From Leptasterias polaris (Eukaryota; Echinodermata; Asteroidea; Forcipulatida; Asteriidae): DNA of 64,000 bases. Positions 1-11,739 of the stretch are shown in pieces. The stretch covers positions 992,001 through 1,056,000 of the forward strand of contig JAZGTN010000051.1 of assembly GCA_037783415.1 (NCBI GenBank), written 5' to 3'. Position 1 is the stretch's first letter; the number at the start of each line of letters is the position of its first letter. The translations under genes were made by a program, and so were the position numbers. The notes under the pieces were generated by a model. It was not told the DNA's origin, made no database searches, and saw only the letters and a list, made by a program, of their open reading frames with translations.

Positions 1-275
1 AAAATGCATATGCATGGTTAGAAAGATGTTTTAAAAGTAGAACACAATGATCCACACAAGTATGCCTCCAAATTGCGTGGTTTTCCTTTTACTTTGCGAA
101 CTAAACACGTACGGTCCGCCATAGGGAGTCAAAAATTTGACTCCCTTAAATGGCGGACCATGTTAGTTCACGATGTAACAGGAAAACCACACAATTTCGA
201 GGCATACTAAATTTGTGTGGATCATTGTATTCTACTTTTAAAACATCTTTCTAACCATAACAAATTATGCATTTT
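1..275. mobile_element. Foldback (long inverted repeat) MITE-like element
   Basis: The sequence folds back on itself around position ~134.5. The centre is GGGAGTCAAA / TTTGACTCCC with an AA loop (124-145), flanked by GGTCCGCCAT and ATGGCGGACC. The outer arms also match: ATGGTTAGAAAGATGTTTTA near 14-33 is complementary to the segment ending at 258, and AAAATGCAT at 1-9 is complementary to ATGCATTTT at 267-275. The arms contain several mismatches and small indels, so it is an old copy. It has no coding capacity. It may extend left beyond the window. This looks like a non-autonomous foldback DNA element; the family is not identified. Confidence 0.8.
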
Positions 276-276
276 A

Positions 277-594
277 TATAACAAACGGTCACAGACGCTT
301 TTTATAGACCAACTCGTCCGATCCAAGGCAACGTGTCCCTTTAAGGAAGTCACCCAAGTCTCGACACTCTTGGGTGGCAGGTCTTTTTCTGCAGCTGCGC
401 CACGCATCTGGAACTCCAGAAAATTCAAATCACTTCTCAAAACTTATCTTATATGTCACAAGTTTTTTAGGCTTGATTTAGTTGTACCGCCCCTATCTGT
501 TTTCTTTCGTTTGTTTTTGGTTTACTGCGCCTTGTATTAACACCCAGCAGGGTGGATAATCATGTGCGCATAACAAGTTTCTTTATTATTATTA
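277..594 (+). pseudogene. Degenerate 3' end of a non-LTR retrotransposon (LINE)
   Basis: The frame ending at the stop at 538-540 contains GGRSFSAAAPRIWNS followed by FKSLLKTYL. This resembles the extreme C-terminus that follows the reverse transcriptase domain in CR1/L2/RTE-like LINEs, where a G-D/R-R-S/A-FS-AAPRLWNSLP motif is followed after a spacer by a FKS-LKTYLF segment. Here the spacer between WNS and FKS is nearly absent, which points to an internal deletion. No RT or endonuclease motif lies upstream, because the copy is 5'-truncated against the foldback element. The non-coding tail ends in a TTATTATTATTA microsatellite (~582-594), typical of these LINE 3' ends. Family assignment is from memory of the motif. 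Confidence 0.7.
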
Positions 595-2450
595 CATAGG
601 AAGTGTTTTTTGCAGACCACTCAAAATTGCTAGCCCTTTGCCCAGCTATTTGACCCTTTGACCCCTGGTCAACCGCAATAAACAAAAAACGTAACAGACT
701 GTGTTCTAATCATGAGCAAGCATCCAGCCAAGGTCGCATGCACTGAACGGCAGCTGTAATCTTTCTGAGTCTTCCAAATTCGTAGTTAACTTCGGTGTAC
801 AGTTCGAACAACCACATATACTGTGTACACCAGGAGTAAAACACCGAGAACGATCGAACAGGTCGAAAGAAACTTGTTCCACTCTACAATTGTATTTCCA
901 CATACAATGCAGCCTACACTATATTTGTTTCCTTTTTCTTTACATGACCATGCTATGATGTTTCAAGCAAAGACAAACTATGTTATTAAATACAGAGCAA
1001 TGAGCTTTAGTTCCTTGCTGTAAGGATATTAATAAAGGGTTTTGTTTGATAGGGTGGTTGTTGGAGCAATTGTTTGTATTAAAACATTCATCAAAAACAC
1101 ATTACCATAAAAGTAATTATATTACTTAATTTTACCACTTGTGGAAATTGCAATCAGAACGGCGGATTCCTACAATTAATTGGATTGTGCCATAATGTTA
1201 CAATGTTTTTAACGTGTTCAAAGAGATATTTTCAAGATTCTATGGCTTGGTCCCTGCTGAACTGTACTAAATGACAATTTGACCAGTGTAAACCACAACA
1301 AACGAAAACTTGATTACGTGTTCTCAACATCCATCCGTTCAAGGCCACAGCCGATGGTCGAATCGTTACTTAACTCGACATCATGCGTGCAGTAACCCCA
1401 GCGATCTAAATTCTAAATATTTTCAGTACAGTGCATTTCAGTAATTGTAGGGTACAGAAATCGTCTTCGATTACTTCTATAGTTGGGAGTACATTCTAGT
1501 CTCAGGGATATTCTTCCTCTTGTTGTTTTATTTCTACTTATCAATCATATCAATCATTATTAATATGAATATTATAGCATTATGTTGAACCTAACATGCA
1601 ATATTAATTAGGGTTCAGAAATGTGTAAGGAGCCGAGGGTGCATGTTTTATACCGAAAGAAATATTGTTGTGTGAAATATGTGTACAATTAATTGTCAAG
1701 TTTTTCCAGAAAGCGGTGGAAATGTCCCTGGTACTTCACAAACCACCAAACTTGTAGGCCTACACACTTAAAATAAAAAAATATATATATAAAAATACTA
1801 AATAATATTAATAAGAAAACGAGCACCCCAGCAAAAAACGCATGTCAGCACCTTGGATGTATATACACACCATTCGTGTTTTTGGATAGCCGGTTTTAAA
1901 TGTAATGTTGACCTTTGTCGGGCTGCAGAAACTAATTACGAAATTGTTTTGTAACATCTACATCCACATTTACATATATTCTCATTAGTTAACATCCTGT
2001 TCAAATCTTAAAATTTAGGTAATGTCGGTATATTTTACACGTAGGATGTCCAGTGGTATTGAAGTAGCCGGGCCTATTGTTTATTGCAAGAATAGTTGTG
2101 AATTAGTCACACGATGTCAACATTTCCCGTTGAGCACTTGCCCCGTCTTTTTCAAAATGTTTCTCGGGATACAGGCCCTTGTAACCCGACAGTGCTAATT
2201 TATGCTTTAGCCTATATCATTCCCAAATGATTTTCAAAATGTTGAATGCAAAATAAAAAGATTCACAGCTATCTGAAACTGAATACGCATTTTTGCAAGT
2301 TAACCGTTGACATAGCAAAGGTTCATTAAAATATAGCGCCCTCATATGCCTTTTGTAAATTGAAAAAAATTATCGTCGAATGAAGTTAATTCTTTTAAAA
2401 GTTAAATAAAATAATATGTACGGCGAATTAAAATTATGCATCTTGTTAAC
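595..2450. other. Unassigned AT-rich intergenic DNA
   Basis: No gene, RNA gene or repeat that I can recognise. The only long frame is 66 codons at 823-1023, followed by an AATAAA at 1031-1036. Its composition is unremarkable and it shows no known domain, so I do not call it. A short AT microsatellite-like stretch lies near 1770-1795. Confidence 0.6.
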
Positions 2451-2452
2451 GC

Positions 2453-2687
2453 CTCCGAAGGCGTCCGACTTCGTTCTTTGCTGTCTTCTCGGAGGGTCGT
2501 CTTCGCACCCAGGCAGTGGTATTTTCTATAGCCCCAGCCCAGCGGTTCTGGAACCAGGCAGACCCTCGGCCGCCCTGGCACGCACGGTCTTTGCTTTACC
2601 GGGGCCTTGTCTGCAGAGCCGCTTCATTCGTGGGTGTCTGAGCACCTCCGGCCCCCATTAGCCTGCTTCTCCGAAGGCCTCCGACTT
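2453..2687. repeat. GC-rich island bounded by imperfect direct repeats
   Basis: A ~235-bp segment is strikingly richer in G+C than the AT-rich DNA on both sides. Its borders are near-identical direct repeats: CTCCGAAGGCGTCCGACTT at 2453-2471 and CTCCGAAGGCCTCCGACTT at 2669-2687, one mismatch in 19 bp. An 81-codon frame (2416-2661) runs through it but has no recognisable domain. The segment abuts the first satellite monomer directly. It could be an inserted element with a target duplication, a fragment of a GC-rich gene, or a SINE body. I do not recognise it. Confidence 0.55.
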
Positions 2688-2689
2688 GC

Positions 2690-5600
2690 TGTGCTCTCAA
2701 ATCCCAAAATGAGTGTGTAGCTTTTTGCTTGTCAATTTGTAACGCAGCATGGGAATTACACACAATTTAGTTTCAGATGTTGCGTCAACTACCTTAACTT
2801 AGTAAAAAATTCACAATTCCATACATCAAACAGGAAAAGAATTATCTCCCAAAATGTTAAATTTTAACATTTTGTAATACTGTGCTCTCAAATCCCAATA
2901 TGAGTTTGTAACTTTTTGCTTGTCAAATTTTAACGCAACATAGGAATTGTACAAAAATTAGCTTCAGATGTCGCATGAACTACCTGAACTCAATAAAAAA
3001 TTCACAATTCCATACATCAAACAGGAAAAAAATTATCTCCCAAAATGTTAAATTTTAACATTTTGTTACTGTGCTCTCAAATCCCAATATGAGTTTGTAG
3101 CTTTTTGCTTGTCAAATTTTAACGCAACATAGGAATTATACCAAATTTAGCTTCAGATGTCGCATGAACTACCTGAACTCAATAAAAAATTCACAATTCC
3201 ATACATCAAACAGGAAAAAAATTATCTCCCAAAATGTTAAATTTTAACATTTTGTTTATACTCTGTTGCGGGCTCGTCAAATCCCAATATGAGTTTGTAG
3301 CTTTTTGCTTGTCAAATTTTAACGCAACATAGGAATTGTACAAAATTTACTTTCAGATGTCGCGTCAACTACCTGAACTTAGTAAACAAATTCATAATTC
3401 CATACATCAAACAGGAAAAAAATTATCCCCCAAAATGTTGAATTTTAACATTTTGGTACGCTCTCAAATCCCAATGTGTGTGGGTAGCTTTTTGCTTGTC
3501 AAATTTTAACGCAACATAGGAATTGTACAAAATTTTGTTTCAGATGTCGCGTCAACTACCTGAACTTAGTAAAAAATTCATAATTCCATACATCAAACAG
3601 AAAAAAAATTATCCCCCAAAATGTTGAATTTTAACATTTTGGTACTGTGCTCCAAATCCCAATATGAGTTTGTAGCTTTTTGCTTGTCAAATTTTAACGC
3701 AACATAGGAATTATACCAAATTTAGCTTCAGATGTCGCATGAACTACCTGAACTCAATAAAAAATTCACAATTCCATACATCAAACAGGAACAAAATTAT
3801 CTCCCAAAATGTTAAATTTTAACATTTTGTTTATACTGTGCTCTCAAATCCCAATGAGTTTGTAACTTTTTGCTTGTCAAATTTTAACGCAACATAGGAA
3901 TTGTACAAAAATTAGCTTCAGATGTCGCATGAACTACCTGAACTCAATAAAAAAATCACAATTCCATACATCAAACAGGAAAAAAATCATCTCCCAAAAT
4001 GTTAAATTTTAACATTTTGTTACTGTGCTCTCAAATCCCAATATGAGTTTGTAGCTTTTTGCTTGTCAAATTTTAACGCAACATAGGAATTATACCAAAT
4101 TTAGCTTCAGATGTCGCATGAACTACCTGAACTCAATAAAAAATTCACAATTCCATACATCAAACAGGAAAAAAATTATCCCCCAAAATGTTGAATTTTA
4201 ACATTTTGGTACGCTCTCAAATCCCAATGGTGTGTGGGTAGCTTTTTGCTTGTCAAATTTTAACGCAACATAGGAATTGTACAACATTTTGTTTCAGATG
4301 TCGCGTCAACTACCTGAACTTAGTAAAAAATTCATAATTCCATACATCAAACAGGAAAACAATTATCCCCAAAAATGTTGATTTTTAACATTTTGGTACT
4401 GTGCTCTCAAATCCCAATATGAGTTTAGTAGCTTTTTGCTTGTCAAATTTTAACGCAACATAGGAATTGTACCAAATTTAGCTTCAGATGTCGCGTCAAC
4501 TACCTGAACTTAGTAACAAATTCATAATTCCATACATCAAACAGGAACAAAATTATCCCCCAAAATGTTGAATTTTAACATTTTGTTACTGTTCTCTCAA
4601 TAGTAGCTTTTTGCTTTTCAAATTTTAACGCAAAATAGGAATTATACCAAATTTAGCTTCAGATGTCGCATGAACTACCTGAACTCAATAAAAAATTCAC
4701 AATTCCATACATCAAACAGGAAAAAAATTATCTCCCAAAATGTTAAATTTTAACATTTTGGTACTGTGCTCTCAAATCCCAATATGAGTTTAGTAGCTTT
4801 TTGCTTGTCAAATTTTAACGCAACATAGGAATTATACCAAATTTAGCTTCAGATGTCGCATGAACTACCTGAACTCAATAAAAAATTCACAATTCCATAC
4901 ATCAAACAGGAAAAAAATTATCTCCCAAAATGTTAAATTTTAACATTTTGTTTATACTCTGTTGCGGGCTCGTCAAATCCCAATATGAGTTTGTAGCTTT
5001 TTGCTTGTCAAATTTTAACGCAACATAGGAATTGTACAAAATTTACTTTCAGATGTCGCGTCAACTACCTGAACTTAGTAAACAAATTCATAATTCCATA
5101 CATCAAACAGGAAAAAAATTATCCCCCAAAATGTTGAATTTTAACATTTTGGTACGCTCTCAAATCCCAATGTGTGTGGGTAGCTTTTTGCTTGTCAAAT
5201 TTTAACGCAACATAGGAATTGTACAAAATTTTGTTTCAGATGTCGCGTCAACTACCTGAACTTAGTAAAAAATTCATAATTCCATACATCAAACAGAAAA
5301 AAAATTATCCCCCAAAATGTTGAATTTTAACATTTTGGTACTGTGCTCCAAATCCCAATATGAGTTTGTAGCTTTTTGCTTGTCAAATTTTAACGCAACA
5401 TAGGAATTATACCAAATTTAGCTTCAGATGTCGCATGAACTACCTGAACTCAATAAAAAATTCACAATTCCATACATCAAACAGGAACAAAATTATCTCC
5501 CAAAATGTTAAATTTTAACATTTTGTTTATACTGTGCTCTCAAATCCCAATGAGTTTGTAACTTTTTGCTTGTCAAATTTTAACGCAACATAGGAATTGT

Positions 5601-6960
5601 ACAAAAATTAGCTTCAGATGTCGCATGAACTACCTGAACTCAATAAAAAAATCACAATTCCATACATCAAACAGGAAAAAAATCATCTCCCAAAATGTTA
5701 AATTTTAACATTTTGTTACTGTGCTCTCAAATCCCAATATGAGTTTGTAGCTTTTTGCTTGTCAAATTTTAACGCAACATAGGAATTATACCAAATTTAG
5801 CTTCAGATGTCGCATGAACTACCTGAACTCAATAAAAAATTCACAATTCCATACATCAAACAGGAAAAAAATTATCCCCCAAAATGTTGAATTTTAACAT
5901 TTTGGTACGCTCTCAAATCCCAATGGTGTGTGGGTAGCTTTTTGCTTGTCAAATTTTAACGCAACATAGGAATTGTACAACATTTTGTTTCAGATGTCGC
6001 GTCAACTACCTGAACTTAGTAAAAAATTCATAATTCCATACATCAAACAGGAAAACAATTATCCCCAAAAATGTTGATTTTTAACATTTTGGTACTGTGC
6101 TCTCAAATCCCAATATGAGTTTAGTAGCTTTTTGCTTGTCAAATTTTAACGCAACATAGGAATTGTACCAAATTTAGCTTCAGATGTCGCGTCAACTACC
6201 TGAACTTAGTAACAAATTCATAATTCCATACATCAAACAGGAACAAAATTATCCCCCAAAATGTTGAATTTTAACATTTTGTTACTGTTCTCTCAATAGT
6301 AGCTTTTTGCTTTTCAAATTTTAACGCAAAATAGGAATTATACCAAATTTAGCTTCAGATGTCGCATGAACTACCTGAACTCAATAAAAAATTCACAATT
6401 CCATACATCAAACAGGAAAAAAATTATCTCCCAAAATGTTAAATTTTAACATTTTGGTACTGTGCTCTCAAATCCCAATATGAGTTTAGTAGCTTTTTGC
6501 TTGTCAAATTTTAACGCAACATAGGAATTGTACCAAATTTAGCTTCAGATGTCGCGTCAACTACCTGAACTTAGTAACAAATTCATAATTCCATACATCA
6601 AACAGGAACAAAATTATCCCCCAAAATGTTGAATTTTAAAATTTTGTTACTGTTCTCTCAATAGTAGCTTTTTGCTTTTCAAATTTTAACGCAACATAGG
6701 AATTGTACCAAATTTAGCTTCAGATGTCGCATGAACTACCTGAACTCAATAAAAAATTCACAATTCCATACATCAAACAGGAAAAAAATTATCTCCCAAA
6801 ATGTTAAATTTTATCATTTTGTTACTCAATTTTTACATTTTGGTACTGTGCTCTCAAATCCCAATGTGTGTGGGTAGCTTTTTGCTTGTCAAATTTTAAC
6901 GCAACATAGGAATTGTACAAAATTTACTTTCAGGTGTATCATCAACTACCTGTACTTAGT
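2690..6960. repeat. AT-rich satellite array, ~188-bp monomers
   Basis: About 23 head-to-tail monomers of roughly 185-195 bp. For example, consecutive monomers beginning TGTGCTCTCAAATCCC start at 2881 and 3070, 189 bp apart. Each monomer contains GTAGCTTTTTGCTTGTCAAA, an AATTCCATACATCAAACAGG block and a terminal hairpin with 12-bp arms CAAAATGTTAAA / TTTAACATTTTG around a single base. Subtypes differ at diagnostic sites: CGCATGAAC versus CGCGTCAAC, and AACTCAATAAA versus AACTTAGTAAA. Some monomers are shortened, e.g. near 4591 and 6287, where the unit begins GTTCTCTCAATAGTAG. There are no coding frames. Confidence 0.93.
3100..6532. repeat. 1,696-bp higher-order repeat of the satellite (nine monomers, ~2 tandem copies)
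   Basis: Diagnostic variants recur exactly 1,696 bp apart. GTTGCGGGCTCGTC occurs at 3265 and 4961, the short-monomer GTTCTCTCAATAG at 4591 and 6287, and the GTACTGTGCTC junction at 4761 and 6457. Between these anchors the monomer order and private indels match. Identity breaks near 3100 on the left and near 4836/6532 on the right. So a nine-monomer block was tandemly duplicated recently relative to divergence among the monomers. Confidence 0.85.
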
Positions 6961-7003
6961 GTGCAAAGGGTATTTCCATACTTAAAACAATATTTGTTTG
7001 TTA

Positions 7004-7026
7004 CCCCCCCCCCCCCCCCCCCCCCC
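7004..7026. repeat. Poly-C tract (23 bp)
   Basis: An uninterrupted run of 23 C follows TTGTTTGTTA, at the edge of the satellite array. Homopolymer length is the least reliable part of any assembly, so the exact count may be wrong. Confidence 0.95.
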
Positions 7027-7160
7027 GGTCAATTATTAACTTTAACAACTTGTTAATATGCGCTCAAAACCCAGTTGCAAATACATCTTAGCAATTGTAC
7101 AACATTTTGTATGAGACTTCCATGAACTGTCAAAACCTTGAGTGAAAACATATTTAGCTA
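7027..7160. repeat. Decayed outlying satellite monomer
   Basis: After the poly-C tract the order of satellite landmarks is still visible but degenerate: GCGCTCAAAACCCA (cf. GCTCTCAAATCCCA), TTAGCAATTGTACAACATTTTGT (cf. the TAGGAATTGTACAACATTTTG region of 4211-4400 monomers; only partly matched), then a diverged CATGAACTGTC. This looks like an old edge monomer that has escaped homogenisation. Confidence 0.6.
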
Positions 7161-10100
7161 TTTCTTAATTTAATAGATGTAAATTTTTGCATCGGAGATA
7201 AAATGAATATAATTTTGTTTTTTACCCTAGGACCGTTGTTGCATTCCTTATGCCGCATGGTACGCTCAGAATGGAGATAGTTTGGACCACGAAAATAAGT
7301 ACCAATCATTTTCTTTTTGCTGGAAAAACATGTTCAAAACAATGTTTTATGGGCTATTGAATACTTTGGCATTTCTTGCCCCACATGTGCCTCTTTCTCG
7401 TGATCTTCTTGGTAATTGTCTTTATGAAAAATTGTTTATAACGACTTTTATAACGGTTCTGAACTGGTTAGAATAATGTAACCGACTGATTTCTGACTGG
7501 ACACCAATTTCGGTATGTTAACACCTAATAATCGGTATGTTCCTCCATATTATGCTGCATGGTTTGCTCACTACGAGATAAGAAAACAGCTGGCGTGCGC
7601 CACCACTATTATGTAATCAGATATGTTGCAGGGCTGGTTTTCTCGCGGGAAAGAAATGAAAACAACAACGCCAATCTGTGAATCAATCTGAACATGGAGG
7701 TTACAGAATTAGTAATGACTAATAGTATCCACTCCCTCTGTTAAGTTTCTGAATCTGCTGATTAAAGACAAAAAACCGTCGTGTAACGCCAGATAGTACA
7801 CCCCATTTTACAGAGGGACTTTGTGATTCTATTCGGGACAGTTTTAAATACTGAACATGGACCTTTGCTTTGCCTTTGGATTTGAGTTGCCATCCGACGG
7901 CACACGCATACAGTTTGCAGTGGCGAGTGCGTATAGTCAGCATCAACGTAATTGAAATGTCTATGAGCGAGAGCATGCCAAACATCAAACTGTCACTACA
8001 GCCCAGAAACAGTTCTCAAGTCAAATGCCAAGTAAGTCAACAATTAATTAGGCATGTGAAACACAATGTAAATTGTTTTAATTTATAAAACGTGCATTTA
8101 AATGTATTTTGGTCCATCATAATAGTTGTTTGTCTCGTACGCCGTGCGTATAGTTTTAATTTAACAACCAAAACCCCTCTCTGGTACTTAACTTAGCAGT
8201 ACCGCAGTAGGCCATGAGTAGGCTACTTAATTTCTAGTGAAGTATACAAGCCTACAACTGGTAATAACATGCTTAACTATAACTACTATAACTTAAGGTA
8301 TTATTCCCCTACTCTTTTTCGTTATGCCTTTTTACAATTTGCCGTAATCTTGCATTATTGTGCCAGAAATACTGGAAATTTAATAGTCCTGAGCTGACGC
8401 GGGAAATACTTTTATTCGTGTTATATCATGTATGGAGCAATTATTGCAGGGATCTGTTGATGTGTGCAGACCACCCGCTGTCCACTGTACTAGACAAGCT
8501 AATGGCCCTAAGATCATGTACACGGAATGAAATGGCGTGTGCTTAGTGGAATTCCCCAATAGTTAAACTTAAAACATTCCCATCAAAATGTTCTAGAATA
8601 ATCACTAATTTGCAAAATGTGTGTTTCTTCCACTTTTTATTTTTAAGAAATACATGCTTGTTTCACGCACTTTCACGGCCTATACTTTCCACAAGCAGAA
8701 AAGAGGTTGTAGCCTTGATTAAATTGGTTTGATTAATTTGACGCGCTCCTATGTGGGCTATACGGTGGAGAAACAAAATAATGCAACACGGTGTCTTCAC
8801 ACACAAAAGAAATGTATTGAAAGAAACAATAATGTACCCTTGTGATTGCAAGCAGGAAGTTGTGGGTATAATTTGTAGGGGTTTGCAGAAGAGACACCAT
8901 GCAGGTAAACATATTTAAATGTAATGCTTTCTACATAAACTAGAATATAAAATAAACAAGATGAACGTTTTCCACCACCGTTGTGTTTTGGCTAGGATTT
9001 GGTGGCAGTGCAAATTGAAAAAAAGGAAGTGCAACTTTTTCACCGAAAATCCACAGAGAGCGCGCAAACTCGTCCAAATTACTTTGAAAATGTAACTTTG
9101 TTTATTGTTATAAGGCCCAGCGGGAGGATCCATTTACTGATTATAGATTATGACTCACACTATTTACTGGTGTAATCTGAAATTTGGGTTGAAATGTAGG
9201 CCTAGGCTCCTGAAAAAACTCTTTTTTTCTCGTGGAGTTCATTCTAAAAATAAACATGTTTGTCCATAAGGATGAGACTTTGTTTTGACCGCAAAAATCA
9301 ATAACACAACAACTTAATGTGTAAAGGATATATTACATGGACCAAAGCGTCTTTAAAATTTTACAATAATTTGTTTAACCTTTTAATTAGCAAATTTCAG
9401 ATTATCTTATAATGATTGGCTGTCATTTTGAATGTTTTGATCGAATAATTTGTGTTTTTTGTCAAATTGTTTGAAATTGTTGCCCCTTTCTTTTTCGCCT
9501 GATCATATTCCCCAAAACGTATTCATTTTAAACTGAAAGTTCGGTTTGGTTTGGGCTTCATCGAGCTTTCTTCATGAATATGGATAATATCCACAGACGT
9601 GGAACGTTTGGCTGCATGCACTATACACAAACACGTGGTTGTGTTTGGGTCTGTCAACCTTACTCCTTAGTTAAGCGAATCGGCAGTTAACGCAGACCAA
9701 AGTGTCGGAAATATGGCCAAAACACGCTCAATTTTTGCCCAAATTAAGTCATAGCCAAAAAACGGTTCAATATTTTAAAAAGTTCCACTCGGAAAAGTTT
9801 AGTTTAATTCCTTACCTACATGTATAGTCGTATCTTTTTTTCTGGTGGGTGAAACATTGGACCTGTCAAAATCTCATTTAATAGTAAGAATCTGTTAGAT
9901 TTTTTTGTGTGACGGCGATTTTTTTTTGTAATATTTGCTCTAGCATCGCCTTGTTGTTAAGTGTAACTCACGGACTACGCGGTCTATTAAAATTCCACTC
10001 GGAATTGAAAAGCTTATTTCATGCTCTTTACAGTGATGTAACAATGAGTTTGATTTGGGCCTGTAGAGTCTGTTTCAGCAGAGCATAGAGGAGCAGAGAG

Positions 10101-10865
10101 TCACACAAACCATGGACGTAGAAATAACACAAATCCGCCAAATCCGTATGCCAAGGATGCCACTCATACTCTCTGATCCGAAGCTACGTTTTAATTTCTT
10201 TGAACCAGTCATGAACTAAAAGTTATGTGCTTAAATATCATCTTTCAAAGAACACAATCACACCCTAATCTAGCAGTTTAGTGGTACATGTATTGGGATA
10301 GAAAAGGGCAGAAGTGACCTTGGTAAATCTTTGAGATTTGCGGTTTCCAAGTGTGGGTCAAAGCATTTTTGTTTTCGGGGTGATAACAGCCAATCTGTGC
10401 AATAATGGCCCAGCTTGTCACAAATTAATGTACTAGGTGTTAAGTTTAACTAGGCTGTGATTATTTGGTATTATTACAAACTTTAGCATTTTGTCCAAGT
10501 TACATATGTGTTTGTGTACTGTTTAATCACAATGGTGCACATCTTATTAAGAATCTCCCCGTCACCCCCATTCTCAACAATGGTTTGATCAAGAAAAGCT
10601 AGATTCTTATCCCACGGGAGCTCCACACAGACACTGTAGCACGGACCACAGTACATATACAACTTTACTGTGATGTTGGTTGACATTTTTGATGAAACAA
10701 ACCCATGGTAGAAACAAATATTATTCGGACATTTCGAACCATTTCACGAGCCTAAAACACCAGAGTTTTGTCCAACGTGCTTTCCCACCTGCGTTAAATT
10801 GTGGCAAGGAACATGTGAGAAGTTGGAGCATATGGTTGGAGTCAACCTTTACCTTCGAGAAATAA
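7161..10865. other. Unassigned AT-rich DNA
   Basis: I see no supportable gene or RNA gene in this 3.7 kb. Frames of 61-89 codons occur on both strands (e.g. 7282-7476 +, 7719-7988 -, 10483-10686 -), but none shows a known motif or extends into a longer coding pattern. A weakly similar ~40-bp pair lies at about 7240-7279 and 7543-7582, sharing GC(C/T)GCATGGT and a following GAGATA. The segment could contain introns or UTRs of a gene whose exons I cannot recognise. Confidence 0.5.
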
Positions 10866-10870
10866 AAAAA

Positions 10871-11236
10871 CCCGTGCTGTTTACGTTTGGTAATTAGAGC
10901 ATACTGATTGTGTTAACCTGTGAAAATTTCACTTCAAAAGGTGGTCGCGTTTTTGAGATGTCACCGAAAAACCGGAGCGAATATTTCAACGCAGGAAGAT
11001 TGGATTCCTACAGGAATACAATCTGAGCGAGAAGCGCACGGCCAAACGCTTCTCAAATTCAATTTTTTATGGGGGAAAGAGTGATATATTTTTCCATAAC
11101 CGTAGTACTTCGAAGTGAAACAATTCTCAAAAATGCATTATACAAAAATGCATTAATCCAAAGCTGCTGTACTTCTTCCATGTAAGTTTTTACTGCCATT
11201 AATTCTTAGAGTCATAACCAACGTATACAGACCCTT
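10871..11236. mobile_element. MITE-like element 1
   Basis: The left end reads GCTGTTTACGTTTGGTAATT (from 10876). The right end, read on the minus strand from 11236, begins TTTAAAGGGTCTGTATACGT, then GTTGGTTAT, an imperfect inverted copy of the left end. There is no coding capacity. The right end abuts element 2 to make a palindromic junction. It looks like a non-autonomous DNA transposon; the family is not identified. Confidence 0.55.
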
Positions 11237-11375
11237 TAAAGGTGCTGTATACGTTTGGTAATTGGAGCCTACTGATTGTGTTACTCCCATATAAATGTAG
11301 ACCCTTTAATGTGGGCGGCTGCACATTTCCATTCTAGTTTTACACAAGAAAAAAATTACCAAACACGGGGGTACC
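11237..11375. mobile_element. MITE-like element 2 (short, related termini)
   Basis: The left end GCTGTATACGTTTGGTAATT (11244 on) continues with GAGCCTACTGATTGTGTTAC. It matches the left end of the neighbouring element at 10876-10917 almost base for base. The right end AATTACCAAACACGGG (~11356-11371) is the inverted form of the terminal motif CCCGTG...TTTGGTAATT. The element is only ~140 bp, so it is either an internally deleted relative of element 1 or part of one composite copy spanning 10871-11375. Confidence 0.5.
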
Positions 11376-11739
11376 GACTAACACATGCTGCATTTGCGTC
11401 TTTTGGGATACATGTACTTTGACAATATAATTATTGGATCGGGCTCAAAAATGTTTTTATGTTTTTCTCAAATATTATTAAATTGTAAACGTATTTTTGT
11501 CATTTGTTTTTTAAGGGAAAAACATTCAATTCAACCCCTCACATTGTACAAATGTGCATGGTGCAGTACGGCTTGATTTAGAGCACAAAAGCGGTGCTCG
11601 ATTAACTAAGTAATAGGCAGTATTTTCAGAAAACTGGCTGTGCAAAACACGGCTGGGCTGCACTACTCGCTTGCACCACCACAATCAAAAGTCGATCTGA
11701 CGTTTCCTTTATGCAGTTAATCACCCATGTTTGCAACAA
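11376..11739. other. Unassigned DNA between MITE-like elements and minisatellite
   Basis: I see no recognisable gene, RNA or repeat here. A 63-codon frame at 11385-11576 has no identifiable motif. Confidence 0.5.

Noticed and set aside
823..1036. 66-codon frame at 823-1023 followed by AATAAA at 1031
   Set aside because: No recognisable domain, no supporting splice structure, and AATAAA is common by chance in DNA this AT-rich.
2416..2661. 81-codon frame through the GC-rich island as a small secreted or proline-rich protein
   Set aside because: The length reflects low stop density in GC-rich DNA. There is no signal peptide or motif that I trust.
10680..10870. 61-codon frame ending at an AATAAAAAAA
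   Set aside because: The A-run marks the edge of a MITE-like element rather than a polyadenylation site with supporting context. The peptide is unrecognisable.
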